A stretch of 64,000 bases of DNA from Hymenobacter sp. YC55. Lineage in GTDB: Bacteria > Bacteroidota > Bacteroidia > Cytophagales > Hymenobacteraceae. The translations under genes and the position numbers were made by a program. The number at the start of each line of letters is the position of its first letter. The stretch's first letter is position 1. The notes below the pieces were generated by a model. That model saw only the letters and a program-made list of their open reading frames with translations. It was not told the DNA's origin and did not search any database. Location of the stretch: assembly GCF_029433095.1 (NCBI RefSeq), contig NZ_JARNTX010000001.1, positions 744,001 through 808,000 on the forward strand, read 5' to 3'. This document shows positions 16,453 through 24,513 of the stretch, in pieces.

Positions 16453-17166
16453 ATGACCAGGCATTTGCGCCGTTTACGAGCCATTATTATCCTTTTTCTT
16501 ACCGAGTTTGCGGTGACGCTTGTGCTTGGCATTGCGGGGGTAGTGGGGTTTTTGGCGCTGGGCCGGGAGGTATTCGACCGAGATGCGGCCACCTTCGATG
16601 CCGCTGCTTTCCAATGGACGCGGCAGTTGCTTGGGCCGCGGCAGCAATGGGTGGAGGCCGTTACGTTTTTTGCCTCGCGCTACTTTATCATGGCGGCCGC
16701 CTTCCTGCTCATCAATTGGTTTCTGCTGGTGCGCAAGCACCGTTGGAATTCACTGTTAGTGCCTGTGGTGGCACTAGGTAGCATTACGCTCAATCTTGCG
16801 CTAAAGCAATTTTACCAGCGGCCCCGCCCGTTGCTGCCCCTGGTATCGGCGTCGGGGCTTAGTTTCCCTAGCGGGCACGCCATGATTTCCGCCTCCTTCT
16901 ATGGGTTGCTGATTTATCTTGCCTACACCTACATCCGCAGGGCAGGGTGGCGCTGGTTGCTGATCGGCGGATTGGTGCTACTAATAGCCCTTATCGGCCT
17001 GACCCGGATTTACCTGCGCGTGCACTACGCCACCGACGTGTTGGCTGGCTTTACGGCCGGGCTGGTGTGGCTGATTGTGGCAATTCCGCTGTTAAAACAG
17101 TTGGAAATTCGAGCAAGAAGGCCACTTAAAATTCAAGCGCAAGCAGTTGAAAAACAGCCTGAATGA
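16453..17166 (+). CDS. PAP2-family phosphatase, copy 1
   Basis: A 237-residue inner-membrane phosphatase with about six helices. All three acid-phosphatase motifs are intact: KQFYQRPRP near residue 118, SFPSGHAM near 137 and RIYLRVHYATDV near 182, giving the catalytic K-R, SGH and R-H residues. Family members dephosphorylate phosphatidate, phosphatidylglycerophosphate or undecaprenyl pyrophosphate on the periplasmic face. A close paralogue with the same layout lies 350 bases downstream beyond tRNA-Leu. The basic C-terminus (RARRPLKIQAQAVEKQPE) is not conserved between the two. The substrate is unresolved. Confidence 0.92.
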   Translation: MTRHLRRLRAIIILFLTEFAVTLVLGIAGVVGFLALGREVFDRDAATFDAAAFQWTRQLLGPRQQWVEAVTFFASRYFIMAAAFLLINWFLLVRKHRWNSLLVPVVALGSITLNLALKQFYQRPRPLLPLVSASGLSFPSGHAMISASFYGLLIYLAYTYIRRAGWRWLLIGGLVLLIALIGLTRIYLRVHYATDVLAGFTAGLVWLIVAIPLLKQLEIRARRPLKIQAQAVEKQPE

Positions 17167-17219
17167 GGTCAGGATGCGGGTTTTAGTAGGAAAAATTGTT
17201 TGGTTTTTTAGGTAAGAAC

Positions 17220-17251
17220 TTGCCTTCACTCAGAAAATGCCCTTATCTTTG
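17220..17251 (+). promoter_or_regulatory. Bacteroidota promoter for tRNA-Leu
   Basis: A TTG (17220-17222) is followed after 21 bases by TATCTTTG (17244-17251), a full match to the TAnnTTTG element. Transcription should begin near 17258, about 45 bases before the tRNA. Confidence 0.7.
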
Positions 17252-17301
17252 CAAAACCAAATAGCTCTCCGAACGGGAATTTGCGGTTTGGTAACTATTC
17301 T

Positions 17302-17383
17302 GCGCTTGTGGCGAAATTGGTAGACGCGCTGTCTTCAGGCGGCAGTTCCGCAAGGTGTGAGAGTTCGAGTCTCTCCGAGCGCA
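17302..17383 (+). tRNA. tRNA-Leu (anticodon CAG)
   Basis: The 82-base gene folds as a class II tRNA. The acceptor arm is GCGCTTG with CGAGCGC (one G-U pair), the D-arm loop contains AAATTGGTAGA, and the anticodon stem CTGTC/GGCAG encloses TTCAGGC with anticodon CAG. A short variable arm and the T arm with GTTCGAGTC follow. The discriminator is A and CCA is not encoded. It lies between two paralogous PAP2 genes and is followed at once by a terminator. Confidence 0.96.
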
Positions 17384-17388
17384 CCCCG

Positions 17389-17416
17389 AAAGCCGGTCCA
17401 GCAATGGACCGGCTTT
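17389..17416 (+). terminator. Terminator of tRNA-Leu
   Basis: The stem AAAGCCGGTCCA (17389-17400) pairs perfectly with 17405-17416 around a GCAA loop and is followed by TT. Confidence 0.85.
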
Positions 17417-17516
17417 TTGCGTTTAGATGCTTCTCGCTGAAGTAGGCTCTGCGTGGCGATGATCAACCAAAAGGCGCCGTCTCTGCGTAATCACCGATAA
17501 ACCTGCGCTATCCGTG

Positions 17517-18215
17517 ATGAGAAAATCTGTCACTGCCCGTCTGTTCGCTCTTTTTAGTTTTCTGACGTTGGAGCTGCTGTTAATAGGGGGCGTGTTTGTA
17601 GTGTCACTGCTGCTGTTCTTCTACCTGACGCGGGAGGTGTTTGTAGCGCGCTCTGTACAGTTCGATAATTGGGGTTTCCAACATATGGACCAGTTGCGCG
17701 CTGCTCAGCCCTGGCTGACGTCCGTGGCCAAGTTCATTACTTTTTTTGCCTCGTTCCCGTTCTTGGTGGCAGCAGGTATTCTTGCACCCATCTTGCTGCG
17801 GTGGTGGGGGCGCAAGCGCGAAGCGCTGGAACTGTTTCTGGCAGTGGCCGGCGCGTCGCTGTTCAATCAGCTGCTCAAGACGCACTATCACCGCACGCGG
17901 CCTTCATCGGCGCTATTCTTTCAGCAGGGTCTGAGCTTTCCAAGTGGCCACGCCATGATTGGCATGGCCTTGTACGGCTGCTTGGCGTGGCTGCTGTGGC
18001 GACACCGCCACCATCCGGCCTGGGCCGTTCTACTGGTGCTGTGGGCCGTAGTTATTGGTCTTACCCGCGTCTACCTGCACGTGCATTACCCCACTGATGT
18101 GCTGGCGGGCTTTGCGGCTGGCGTCCTCTGGCTGATACTGCTGCGTACCGCCCTGCGGCTGTGGTGGCGGGAAGAAGTGAAAATAGTAGAAGCGGAAAAA
18201 GGAGTTCGAGGCTAA
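17517..18215 (+). CDS. PAP2-family phosphatase, copy 2
   Basis: A 232-residue membrane phosphatase paralogous to the one at 16453-17166. The motifs are KTHYHRTRP, SFPSGHAM and RVYLHVHYPTDV, so the catalytic set is complete. Both proteins share an N-terminal helix leading into LTREVF/LGREVF and the ending LAGFxAGxxWL, showing that they come from one duplication. The ATG at 17517 is preferred to a GTG one codon earlier. The last codons lie inside the 5' arm of a bidirectional terminator. Substrate candidates are lipid phosphates or undecaprenyl pyrophosphate, by family. Confidence 0.92.
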   Translation: MRKSVTARLFALFSFLTLELLLIGGVFVVSLLLFFYLTREVFVARSVQFDNWGFQHMDQLRAAQPWLTSVAKFITFFASFPFLVAAGILAPILLRWWGRKREALELFLAVAGASLFNQLLKTHYHRTRPSSALFFQQGLSFPSGHAMIGMALYGCLAWLLWRHRHHPAWAVLLVLWAVVIGLTRVYLHVHYPTDVLAGFAAGVLWLILLRTALRLWWREEVKIVEAEKGVRG

Positions 18216-18256
18216 GCTTGCTCAAACGACACAGCTATTTGCCCGAACTCCTTTTT
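18196..18256. terminator. Terminator overlapping the end of PAP2 copy 2
   Basis: AAAAAGGAGTTCG (18196-18208) pairs perfectly with 18244-18256, which ends in five T. The 5' arm lies inside the PAP2 coding sequence. It serves the converging PAP2 and GAF-protein genes. Confidence 0.7.
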
Positions 18257-18262
18257 CTCTCT

Positions 18263-20596
18263 TTACATCTTCACTTTCACTCGCAGAGCCAGCAAACCCT
18301 TCACGCCTTGTAGTTCTTCTAGCTCCAGCTCTTCTACTTCAGGTTCGAGTAAGCCACGGTCCTGGAGGTAATCGAGGTACTCGCAGTATTCTTCGCTTTC
18401 GCGCTGCTGGGTGTAAACGATGGCAATATGACCGGGCTGGGTGAGCCGCTCACCGCTACCTTGCACAGTGGCCTTATCGATGCGCTTCTTGATAATTTCG
18501 TAGCGGATGTTGTAGGCACCATCAACGTCGAACTGGCGCTCATCCTGCCGGAAACGAATGCTCAAGGACTGGCCATGAACGAGGATAAGTTGTGTGGTGT
18601 CGAGTGGAACCGGCAGCTTGGGTTTGAGCGCCGCAGTACGCCGCGTGATTTCAATCATCACCAAGAGCTGCCACAGCCGAAGGTTTTTCAGGAAAACCAT
18701 GTCAAACGGCTTGTTTTCCACCAGCGACGCGCCCACGTAGATGTTGTACTCCACGCCGTCGGTTTTGAAGCGCTGGAAGTAGTGTGGGAACATCAGCTGA
18801 GCCTTTTCCTCTTCCTCGTCGAGGTAGTCGCTTACGGCGTCGTTGAGCATGGTAGTGCTTTGCTCGAAAGCCTTTCGGCGCTTGTACACAATACCAAGCT
18901 CCGGGTCGATGTTCGACCAGTACTGACCAATAATCGGCTGCAAAGCAGGCGTATTGTGGCCTAAATACTCAAATAGCGGCTCTACCTCTGTTTTCAGCGA
19001 CTCGAAAATGCTCACTTCATCGCCCGAGACGATGCCTTGGCGCAAGCGACGCAGGTTTTTGTTGACGTAGAACTTTAACTCGTCGAGAATAGGCAGCGCC
19101 TGAAACTCAGCGGCTTTTTTCAACACCTTGTTGGCCAGCGTGAGGTGCTCGATCAGGTCACCCTGCACGGCTTCGTTGCGAGCGGTGCTGCTGCCGCGAA
19201 TATCGGAGGAACCGTGAAGCGGAAAGACATCGTGGAAGACAATGTCTTCCATTTCGGCACCGCGGTTGCCGTCTTCCACTTTCTGCAACAGGTTCTGGGC
19301 TGCATTGGTGAAACGCCATTCCATAGTGGGATGGATGGCCGTAAATTTCTCCTTGATGATGGCCTGCACGCGCGTATGAATTTCCTCGGCGTTGCGCTTT
19401 ACGGCCACCGCAAACAGCGGCACAAACTGCGCCACCGTTTCCACGTCGAATTCGTCGAGGTCCCCGATATTTGGTGAACCTAGCTCCAGCAAGCCCACGG
19501 TATCATCGCCATAGGGCAACAATGCCAGGATGGCCGAGCGAATACCAAGGCTGAGAATCTGCTGCCGCAAATCTTCGGGAATGTCGGCTGTTTCCACGTT
19601 TTCGAGCACCAGCGGCTGACGGTTCTGCCACAACTCGCGGTAAATCTGCCGGAAACCCGAGCCAGCGTCTTGGCTGTGCAGCTGCTTGGTCAGGAAACTA
19701 TGGTTGATTTTGCGCCCGAAGTCTACAAAGGCCTGCTTCTTTTCATCGTAGGCGGCAATACCGAGCTGCAAGAATGGCCGCCCAAACAGTACCCGCAGCT
19801 TTTCCTGAATCTGCTCTAGCCGGTCGGATGCTTGCAGCACGTCGCGCTCCAGCAAGTCGTATTTCAGCTCCGACAGTATTTCCTGGTCGGTAACATCCAC
19901 TAAGTGCAAGATGTGAAAACCTTCGAGCTCGAACCGATTAACGGGGAGTAGTTCCTGCCAGATGTCGATGCGGTGCGGGTTGCGGGTTAGGCGCTCTATT
20001 TGGTCGGAGGTAAGTTCGGGCCGCGGGCCGCCTACTACCTGTACCTTCAGGAAGGTAGTGTTGAATTCAACCCCATAGTGCCGATAAAGCCCAATGCTGT
20101 AGTCGGGAACGGTGAAGGTAATAGTGCCGTACTGCGGCATTTGCACCCCGTATACTTGGTCGAGTATCAACTGGTAAGCCATTCGGGTGGAATGAATTTC
20201 CAGGACTCGGTTGTCGATATTGAGCGGCTGCTTAATGGTTTTGGAACCGGTCAGCAGTACTTCAGCAAAGCGGGGGGTGTGGTAGAAACTATAGCGCTGA
20301 AACGGGGCAATAGCTCCACTGATATCGGAGCTGAAGGAAGCCGGCGGAAACATAGCCAGCATGAGCGTCTCCACTAGGTCGCAGTTGCATTCGAGCACGG
20401 TCATGTCCGTGATGGGGCCACGAACCCAAGGCTGCTCGGCTACCTTTTCGCCAATAGCACGCGCCAGCAAGGCCAAACCCGGATTGGCGTCATCCTCGTG
20501 GGCCTGCCAATACGCAATAATCGGCTCGAAGCTAAGAGTCGATTTGAAAGGAAACTCCGAAAGAGTTTTGCGGACGATTGTAGGTTCGGGTAGCAT
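18263..20596 (-). CDS. Large GAF-domain protein of unknown function
   Basis: A 777-residue cytoplasmic protein with no signal peptide or membrane helix. The central part (from about residue 250, after an apparent coiled coil YDLLERDVLQASDRLEQIQEKL) resembles a GAF sensory domain, with LGIRSAILALLPYGDDTVGLLELGSPNIGDLDEFDVETVAQ near 365-405. The flanking N-terminal (about 240 residues) and C-terminal (about 350 residues) parts match no catalytic domain I can name; no kinase, GGDEF or phosphatase motif is present. ATG at 20596 (MLPEPTIVRK) is chosen over an upstream start that adds ten weak residues. Similar-sized GAF proteins occur in Bacteroidota, but their role is unknown to me. It is transcribed alone. 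Confidence 0.75.
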   Translation of the reverse strand: MLPEPTIVRKTLSEFPFKSTLSFEPIIAYWQAHEDDANPGLALLARAIGEKVAEQPWVRGPITDMTVLECNCDLVETLMLAMFPPASFSSDISGAIAPFQRYSFYHTPRFAEVLLTGSKTIKQPLNIDNRVLEIHSTRMAYQLILDQVYGVQMPQYGTITFTVPDYSIGLYRHYGVEFNTTFLKVQVVGGPRPELTSDQIERLTRNPHRIDIWQELLPVNRFELEGFHILHLVDVTDQEILSELKYDLLERDVLQASDRLEQIQEKLRVLFGRPFLQLGIAAYDEKKQAFVDFGRKINHSFLTKQLHSQDAGSGFRQIYRELWQNRQPLVLENVETADIPEDLRQQILSLGIRSAILALLPYGDDTVGLLELGSPNIGDLDEFDVETVAQFVPLFAVAVKRNAEEIHTRVQAIIKEKFTAIHPTMEWRFTNAAQNLLQKVEDGNRGAEMEDIVFHDVFPLHGSSDIRGSSTARNEAVQGDLIEHLTLANKVLKKAAEFQALPILDELKFYVNKNLRRLRQGIVSGDEVSIFESLKTEVEPLFEYLGHNTPALQPIIGQYWSNIDPELGIVYKRRKAFEQSTTMLNDAVSDYLDEEEEKAQLMFPHYFQRFKTDGVEYNIYVGASLVENKPFDMVFLKNLRLWQLLVMIEITRRTAALKPKLPVPLDTTQLILVHGQSLSIRFRQDERQFDVDGAYNIRYEIIKKRIDKATVQGSGERLTQPGHIAIVYTQQRESEEYCEYLDYLQDRGLLEPEVEELELEELQGVKGLLALRVKVKM

Positions 20597-20696
20597 AGGT
20601 AAAGCAACAACACCTAAGGTAGCCAAATCATTGCGGCTCCCTATCGAGTCGTAGTTCTATACGCAATTCCTTCCCCCCACGGACGTTTAGCTGAGC

Positions 20697-21227
20697 TTAC
20701 CTTTTCCGGCTAAGCAGCACCGTATCGGGTAACTCCTTCGACAAATCAATTTCAGGTCCGCCGTTAACCATCAGCGTTTTTTTAAGATTGATATTGCAGG
20801 TGCAACATTTGTTGGCCTCGAAATCATCCTCCAGCCTTATGTTCGAAACAATGAAGCTTTCAGTAGGAGCTTTACGAGCGCCTAGATAGATGGTGTACCT
20901 GTATTCGTCGAGCTTGCGCGAGCCACTTTGAACGAAGGGTTGAGAATTGTTAATAGTTACTGTTTGCACGGTCGGACGCCTGCCGCCGGTTATTGCAATA
21001 GTGTCACTTTTGGGTCTTTGTGCTGTATCGAGCGGCACCCGCAGGATATATACTGTACTGAGCTCTTCGGGTCGGAAACCTTGAATTGTAGAAACGTCGG
21101 TATTAAAACGGAAAATTATGGCGTCGTCTAGTTCGTCCCGGCAGTCGCAGGGCACGGAACCGCAGCAAGCAGCGAGGGCAGTGGAGGCAATCAGTAGCAG
21201 AAGCCAGGTAAGCGGGTTACGGAGCAT
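20697..21227 (-). CDS. Putative Cys-rich lipoprotein
   Basis: A 176-residue protein with a lipoprotein signal (MLRNPLTWLLLLIASTALAAC) followed by CGSVPCDC. Six further strands of beta-rich sequence run to a second Cys cluster (NKCCTCNINLKKTL) near residue 145. The cysteines could form disulfides or bind metal. The ATG at 21227 gives the lipobox; the longer frame adds 22 residues without a good start. No family is recognised. It should be anchored in the inner or outer membrane on the periplasmic side. Confidence 0.7.
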   Translation of the reverse strand: MLRNPLTWLLLLIASTALAACCGSVPCDCRDELDDAIIFRFNTDVSTIQGFRPEELSTVYILRVPLDTAQRPKSDTIAITGGRRPTVQTVTINNSQPFVQSGSRKLDEYRYTIYLGARKAPTESFIVSNIRLEDDFEANKCCTCNINLKKTLMVNGGPEIDLSKELPDTVLLSRKR

Positions 21228-21379
21228 AGAATGCAAAGATAGAAGGGATTCTGGCGGGCACGCATGTTTCCACAGCCGGCGCGGTTGCTTCAAACTATCG
21301 GTTTAGGTAAGGAGAGCAGCATTCGGTTTTACGGCTGGCACTTGTTTCAGCTACTGTCGACAGAGAACATTACACGAAA

Positions 21380-21408
21380 AAAGCCAACCTCGAAATGAGG
21401 TTGGCTTT
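21380..21408 (-). terminator. Terminator after the T9SS-tailed protein gene
   Basis: Perfect 12-bp stem AAAGCCAACCTC (21380-21391) with 21397-21408, 21 bases past the stop at 21430. Confidence 0.8.
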
Positions 21409-21429
21409 GTAACGGCAAAAGCGGACCGC

Positions 21430-22341
21430 TTATTCTTTCGCAAACCGTTTAGTTTCCGAGCCGGTGCGGGTAGTGATTTTGTAGTAGTAAGTGCCCTTAG
21501 GCAGATCGGCTAGATTCACTTGCAGGGTGTGTGCGCCTTTCTCCTGCTTGGCTTCCTGCGCTACGGTGCGCACTGTATTGCCGCGGCTATCAAGCAGCTC
21601 CACCGTTACAGGACCTGCCTTCGATACCATGTATTGCAGTTGGTTGGTAGCCACTGCCGGATTCGGGAATAGGCTACTAGTGCCACTTACGTCAGATGAT
21701 GCTGGCGCAGTGCTGGAAGTAGCGGGGTCTAGCAGCAGGAAAGCAGTAGGGCGTAGCAATCTGCTGGCGCCGCTCCGGTAATGCATCCGGCCTCCACGGA
21801 AGTGGCCTAGCTTTTCCTGCTGCTCGGGCGTGGTGTTTTTAGCTACAATGGCTTGCATATCGGTTGCCCATTTCGCTTTCTGCGGCTGGACTTCCTGAAG
21901 CAACTGCGTGATGTTGGCGGCGTACTTTTCAGCCATCTGATTCACTTGCTGCATGATGGTCCGGGTTTCGGTGCGTAGCTGCTGAAGTTGTTGCTGCTGC
22001 GCATCGGTAAGGGGCGCGCGTGGGCTGGCGGGCTCAGCGGTTTGGGGGGCAGCACTTGGGGCACTGCGGAAACTCTGCCGCAGCGCCTGACTGCGTTGGC
22101 GCACTTCCTTGAGCTGCGTGCGGTAAATAGCGAGCTGTGCTTTATCGGCGGTAGATAATTGGGCATCCAACTTCTGGCGCTGCTGCCGCACCACGGGCAG
22201 CACGTTCTGCTCGATATACGCCTGCATTTCCCGGCGCACCGGATGTTGGTCTTTGCGCTGCTCGGCATGCGCAGGAGCAATGATGTTCGTAGCAAGAAGC
22301 ACAAGAACCAGCGTCAGCGACTTGAATAGGGTGGTTTTCAT
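21430..22341 (-). CDS. Secreted helical protein with T9SS sorting domain
   Basis: A 303-residue exported protein. A signal peptide (MKTTLFKSLTLVLVLLATNIIAPAHA) precedes a long Gln/Arg-rich helical region (about residues 30-190). That region has repeats of an 'LT.AQ..QL..LR.E' kind (ALTDAQQQQLQQLRTETRTIM and TPEQQEKLGHFR) reminiscent of LTxxQ/Spy-like periplasmic proteins. The last 80 residues (SLFPNPAVATNQLQYMVSKA to GTYYYKITTRTGSETKRFAKE) are a type A T9SS sorting domain. Export to the surface is therefore expected. ATG at 22341 gives the signal peptide. Function beyond export is unknown. Confidence 0.8.
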   Translation of the reverse strand: MKTTLFKSLTLVLVLLATNIIAPAHAEQRKDQHPVRREMQAYIEQNVLPVVRQQRQKLDAQLSTADKAQLAIYRTQLKEVRQRSQALRQSFRSAPSAAPQTAEPASPRAPLTDAQQQQLQQLRTETRTIMQQVNQMAEKYAANITQLLQEVQPQKAKWATDMQAIVAKNTTPEQQEKLGHFRGGRMHYRSGASRLLRPTAFLLLDPATSSTAPASSDVSGTSSLFPNPAVATNQLQYMVSKAGPVTVELLDSRGNTVRTVAQEAKQEKGAHTLQVNLADLPKGTYYYKITTRTGSETKRFAKE

Positions 22342-22565
22342 TGCAAAAGGGAGTGTGCTGTTTTCATTTTCATAGATCAGGCAATAGAGGCGGAGTTTAA
22401 CGTCACGACGCAAAATTTATTCCTGCAACTACAAGATGGATTGACACCAGAAGGTAGACCCCACCCCAGCCCACTCTGCTTAATGTGCAGAATTAGCTAG
22501 GAGAGGGGTGTAGCCCAAACCAATTACTTTTCTGATGCTGCGTGTGCCGTATCTTGTGCCTTGCA

Positions 22566-23210
22566 ATGAACGATCCGGAAATTCGCGCCCTGCTTTATCC
22601 GCTGCTCACGGGCGGCGTGTACGTTGATGAGCTGCCCACCGGTAGCACCCGCGTTGATGTAGTGCACATCACCGAGCAGTTTATGCATGGGTATGAAGTG
22701 AAAGGCGACGGGGATACCCTTCAGCGGGTGAGCAGGCAACTGGGTTGCTATGCCGGCGCCTATGATTTCGTATCCTTTATCGTTACTGAGAAGCACTTGC
22801 CCAAGCTGCTACCCTTACTGCCCGAATGGGTGGGGGTGCTGGTGGCTTCACCTGGCAAGTTGTGCGTGCACCGGCCGGCTCTCTACAACGCCACCGTCGA
22901 GCGGGCTGCCGTGGCCGATTTGCTGTTGCTGGAAGAAGTGCGCCAGTTTCTGATGGCCCGCGGCCTGACTGGCGTGAGCTGGTTGCGCCGGCGGGAAGTG
23001 TTGAATGTGGTACGCAACGCGCATTCTATTCCGCTTTCGGCGTTGGCGCAGTACGTGCGGGAGCAGCTAACGGCTAGGCTGCCTCAGCGCTTAGAAGCCC
23101 GTGCGGAGCGCAAAGCCGAGCGGCAACGGCTAGGAGCGCGCCGTCGCAAACCAAAGCGCAAACCTAAAAAGCGTCGGCAGCCGGCAAAGTCAACGCCACG
23201 CTCTGTTTAA
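22566..23210 (+). CDS. sce7726-like protein with polybasic tail
   Basis: A 214-residue protein whose first 180 residues resemble the sce7726 family: MNDPEIRALLYPLL, then STRVDVVHITEQFMHGYEVKGDGDTLQRVSRQL. The D...E-x-K arrangement (RVDVV ... YEVKGDGD) looks like the metal site of PD-(D/E)xK nucleases; this catalytic reading is inference. The last 45 residues are extremely basic (RLGARRRKPKRKPKKRRQ), suited to nucleic-acid binding. ATG at 22566 is used; an upstream GTG adds eight residues. It converges on DNA polymerase IV, 31 bases away. A DNA-related role is plausible but unproven. Confidence 0.75.
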   Translation: MNDPEIRALLYPLLTGGVYVDELPTGSTRVDVVHITEQFMHGYEVKGDGDTLQRVSRQLGCYAGAYDFVSFIVTEKHLPKLLPLLPEWVGVLVASPGKLCVHRPALYNATVERAAVADLLLLEEVRQFLMARGLTGVSWLRRREVLNVVRNAHSIPLSALAQYVREQLTARLPQRLEARAERKAERQRLGARRRKPKRKPKKRRQPAKSTPRSV

Positions 23211-23241
23211 AACGCCTGCTCTCTAGGCGGGCTGCTGTTAG

Positions 23242-24321
23242 CTAGAACCGAAGCACCAGTTGCTGCCCGGGCGTTTCTATTTCGGTTTCTAGCGTGGAAA
23301 GCGCCACGCCGAGTAGGCGCACGCCGAGTGGCAGCGGCAGCAAAGCGGCCAGCAACTCATGGCTGACTTGCGCCAGTAGCTCTGGCGTGCGAATAGAAGC
23401 CAGGAAGGTGCGGCTACGGGTTATTTGCCGGAAGTCGGCGTACTTCACCTTGAGGGTCACGGTGCGGCCCGAAGCGCCGACGCGCTGGCTGGTAGCCCAC
23501 ACCGAATCCAGTATCGGTTGCAGCCCATTTAGCAATTCTTCGTGTGTGAGTAAGTCGTGCTCGAAGGTGTTTTCCGAACCGATGGATTTGCGCACCCGGT
23601 CGGCCACCACCGGTCGGTAGTCCTCGGCGCGGGCTATGTGGTAGTAGTGCGTGCCGGCCTTGCCGAAGTGCTGTCGCAAAAAAACCTCTGTTTGCTGGCG
23701 TAAGTCCAGGCCCGTAAAAATGCCTAGCTGGTTCAGGCGGGCCACCGTGGCCGGCCCAATGCCATGAAATTGCCCAACCGTTAACGTTTCCACAAACGCC
23801 AATCCTTCGTGGGGCTTGATTACGAATTGACCGTTGGGCTTACGGTAGTCGGACGCTAGCTTGGCCAGAAATTTATTGTAGGAGATGCCAGCCGAAGCCG
23901 TTAGCTGCGTTTCGGCCAGAATTCGGGCTCTGATTTCCTGAGCCAGCTGCGTCGCCGACTTGATTTGCTTCAGGTTGTGCGTTACGTCAAGATAGGCTTC
24001 ATCCAGCGACAGGGGCTCGATAAGCGGCGTGTATTCGGCGAAAATTGCCCGGATCTGCCGCGACACTTCCTTGTACACTTCAAAGCGCGGCTTTACGAAC
24101 ACCAATTCTGGACACTTGCGCAACGCCACCGACGAAGCCATAGCCGAGCGCACGCCAAACTGCCGCGCCTCGTAGCTGGCCGCCGCCACCACGCCCCGCT
24201 GGCGCGAGCCGCCTACGGCCACCGGTCGGCCGCGCAGGGCCGGCTGGTCGCGCTGCTCCACCGAGGCATAGAAGGCATCCATGTCCAGATGAATAATCTT
24301 GCGCTGTAGTTCCTGCTCCAC
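23242..24321 (-). CDS. dinB: DNA polymerase IV
   Basis: A 359-residue Y-family translesion polymerase. The catalytic motifs are intact: HLDMDAFYASVEQRDQ near residue 12 (first metal aspartate and steric gate) and SLDEAYLDVTHN near 105. A helix-hairpin-helix with GIGPATVARLNQLGI is near 185, and a little-finger domain runs from about 230 to 345. It should copy past lesions with low fidelity, usually under stress control. The start is a GTG at 24321; the next in-frame ATG falls inside the first catalytic motif, so GTG is needed. The C-terminus (PGQQLVLRF) lacks a clear beta-clamp pentapeptide of the QLxLF type apart from QLVLRF, which may serve. Confidence 0.95.
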   Translation of the reverse strand: MEQELQRKIIHLDMDAFYASVEQRDQPALRGRPVAVGGSRQRGVVAAASYEARQFGVRSAMASSVALRKCPELVFVKPRFEVYKEVSRQIRAIFAEYTPLIEPLSLDEAYLDVTHNLKQIKSATQLAQEIRARILAETQLTASAGISYNKFLAKLASDYRKPNGQFVIKPHEGLAFVETLTVGQFHGIGPATVARLNQLGIFTGLDLRQQTEVFLRQHFGKAGTHYYHIARAEDYRPVVADRVRKSIGSENTFEHDLLTHEELLNGLQPILDSVWATSQRVGASGRTVTLKVKYADFRQITRSRTFLASIRTPELLAQVSHELLAALLPLPLGVRLLGVALSTLETEIETPGQQLVLRF

Positions 24322-24444
24322 TTTTGTTGTTCCCTAAACCACGAAGATAAAACGCGAAGCCGGGACCTTCGCCTTCTGTTTTTGCCCCCGGCGGCAGGTT
24401 TCTAACAACCGATACTCTAGACTAATTCAGCCTGAGCTAGCAGC

Positions 24445-24500
24445 GTGTTGCGCACAAAAAAGCCCCCACCCACGGAAGGGTAGGGGCCAAAGCGCAACAC
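24445..24500 (-). terminator. Nested terminator hairpin of the dicarboxylate symporter gene
   Basis: An inner stem (24462-24471 with 24478-24487, one mismatch) lies within an outer perfect 9-bp stem GTGTTGCGC (24445-24453) with 24492-24500. Read on the minus strand the inner stem is followed by TTTTTTG. Confidence 0.7.
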
Positions 24501-24513
24501 GATAGAGCCAGCG

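Noticed and set aside
16331..18262. Genomic island at tRNA-Leu
   Set aside because: There is no integrase and no repeat of the tRNA 3' end in the flanks; only paralogous PAP2 genes flank it.
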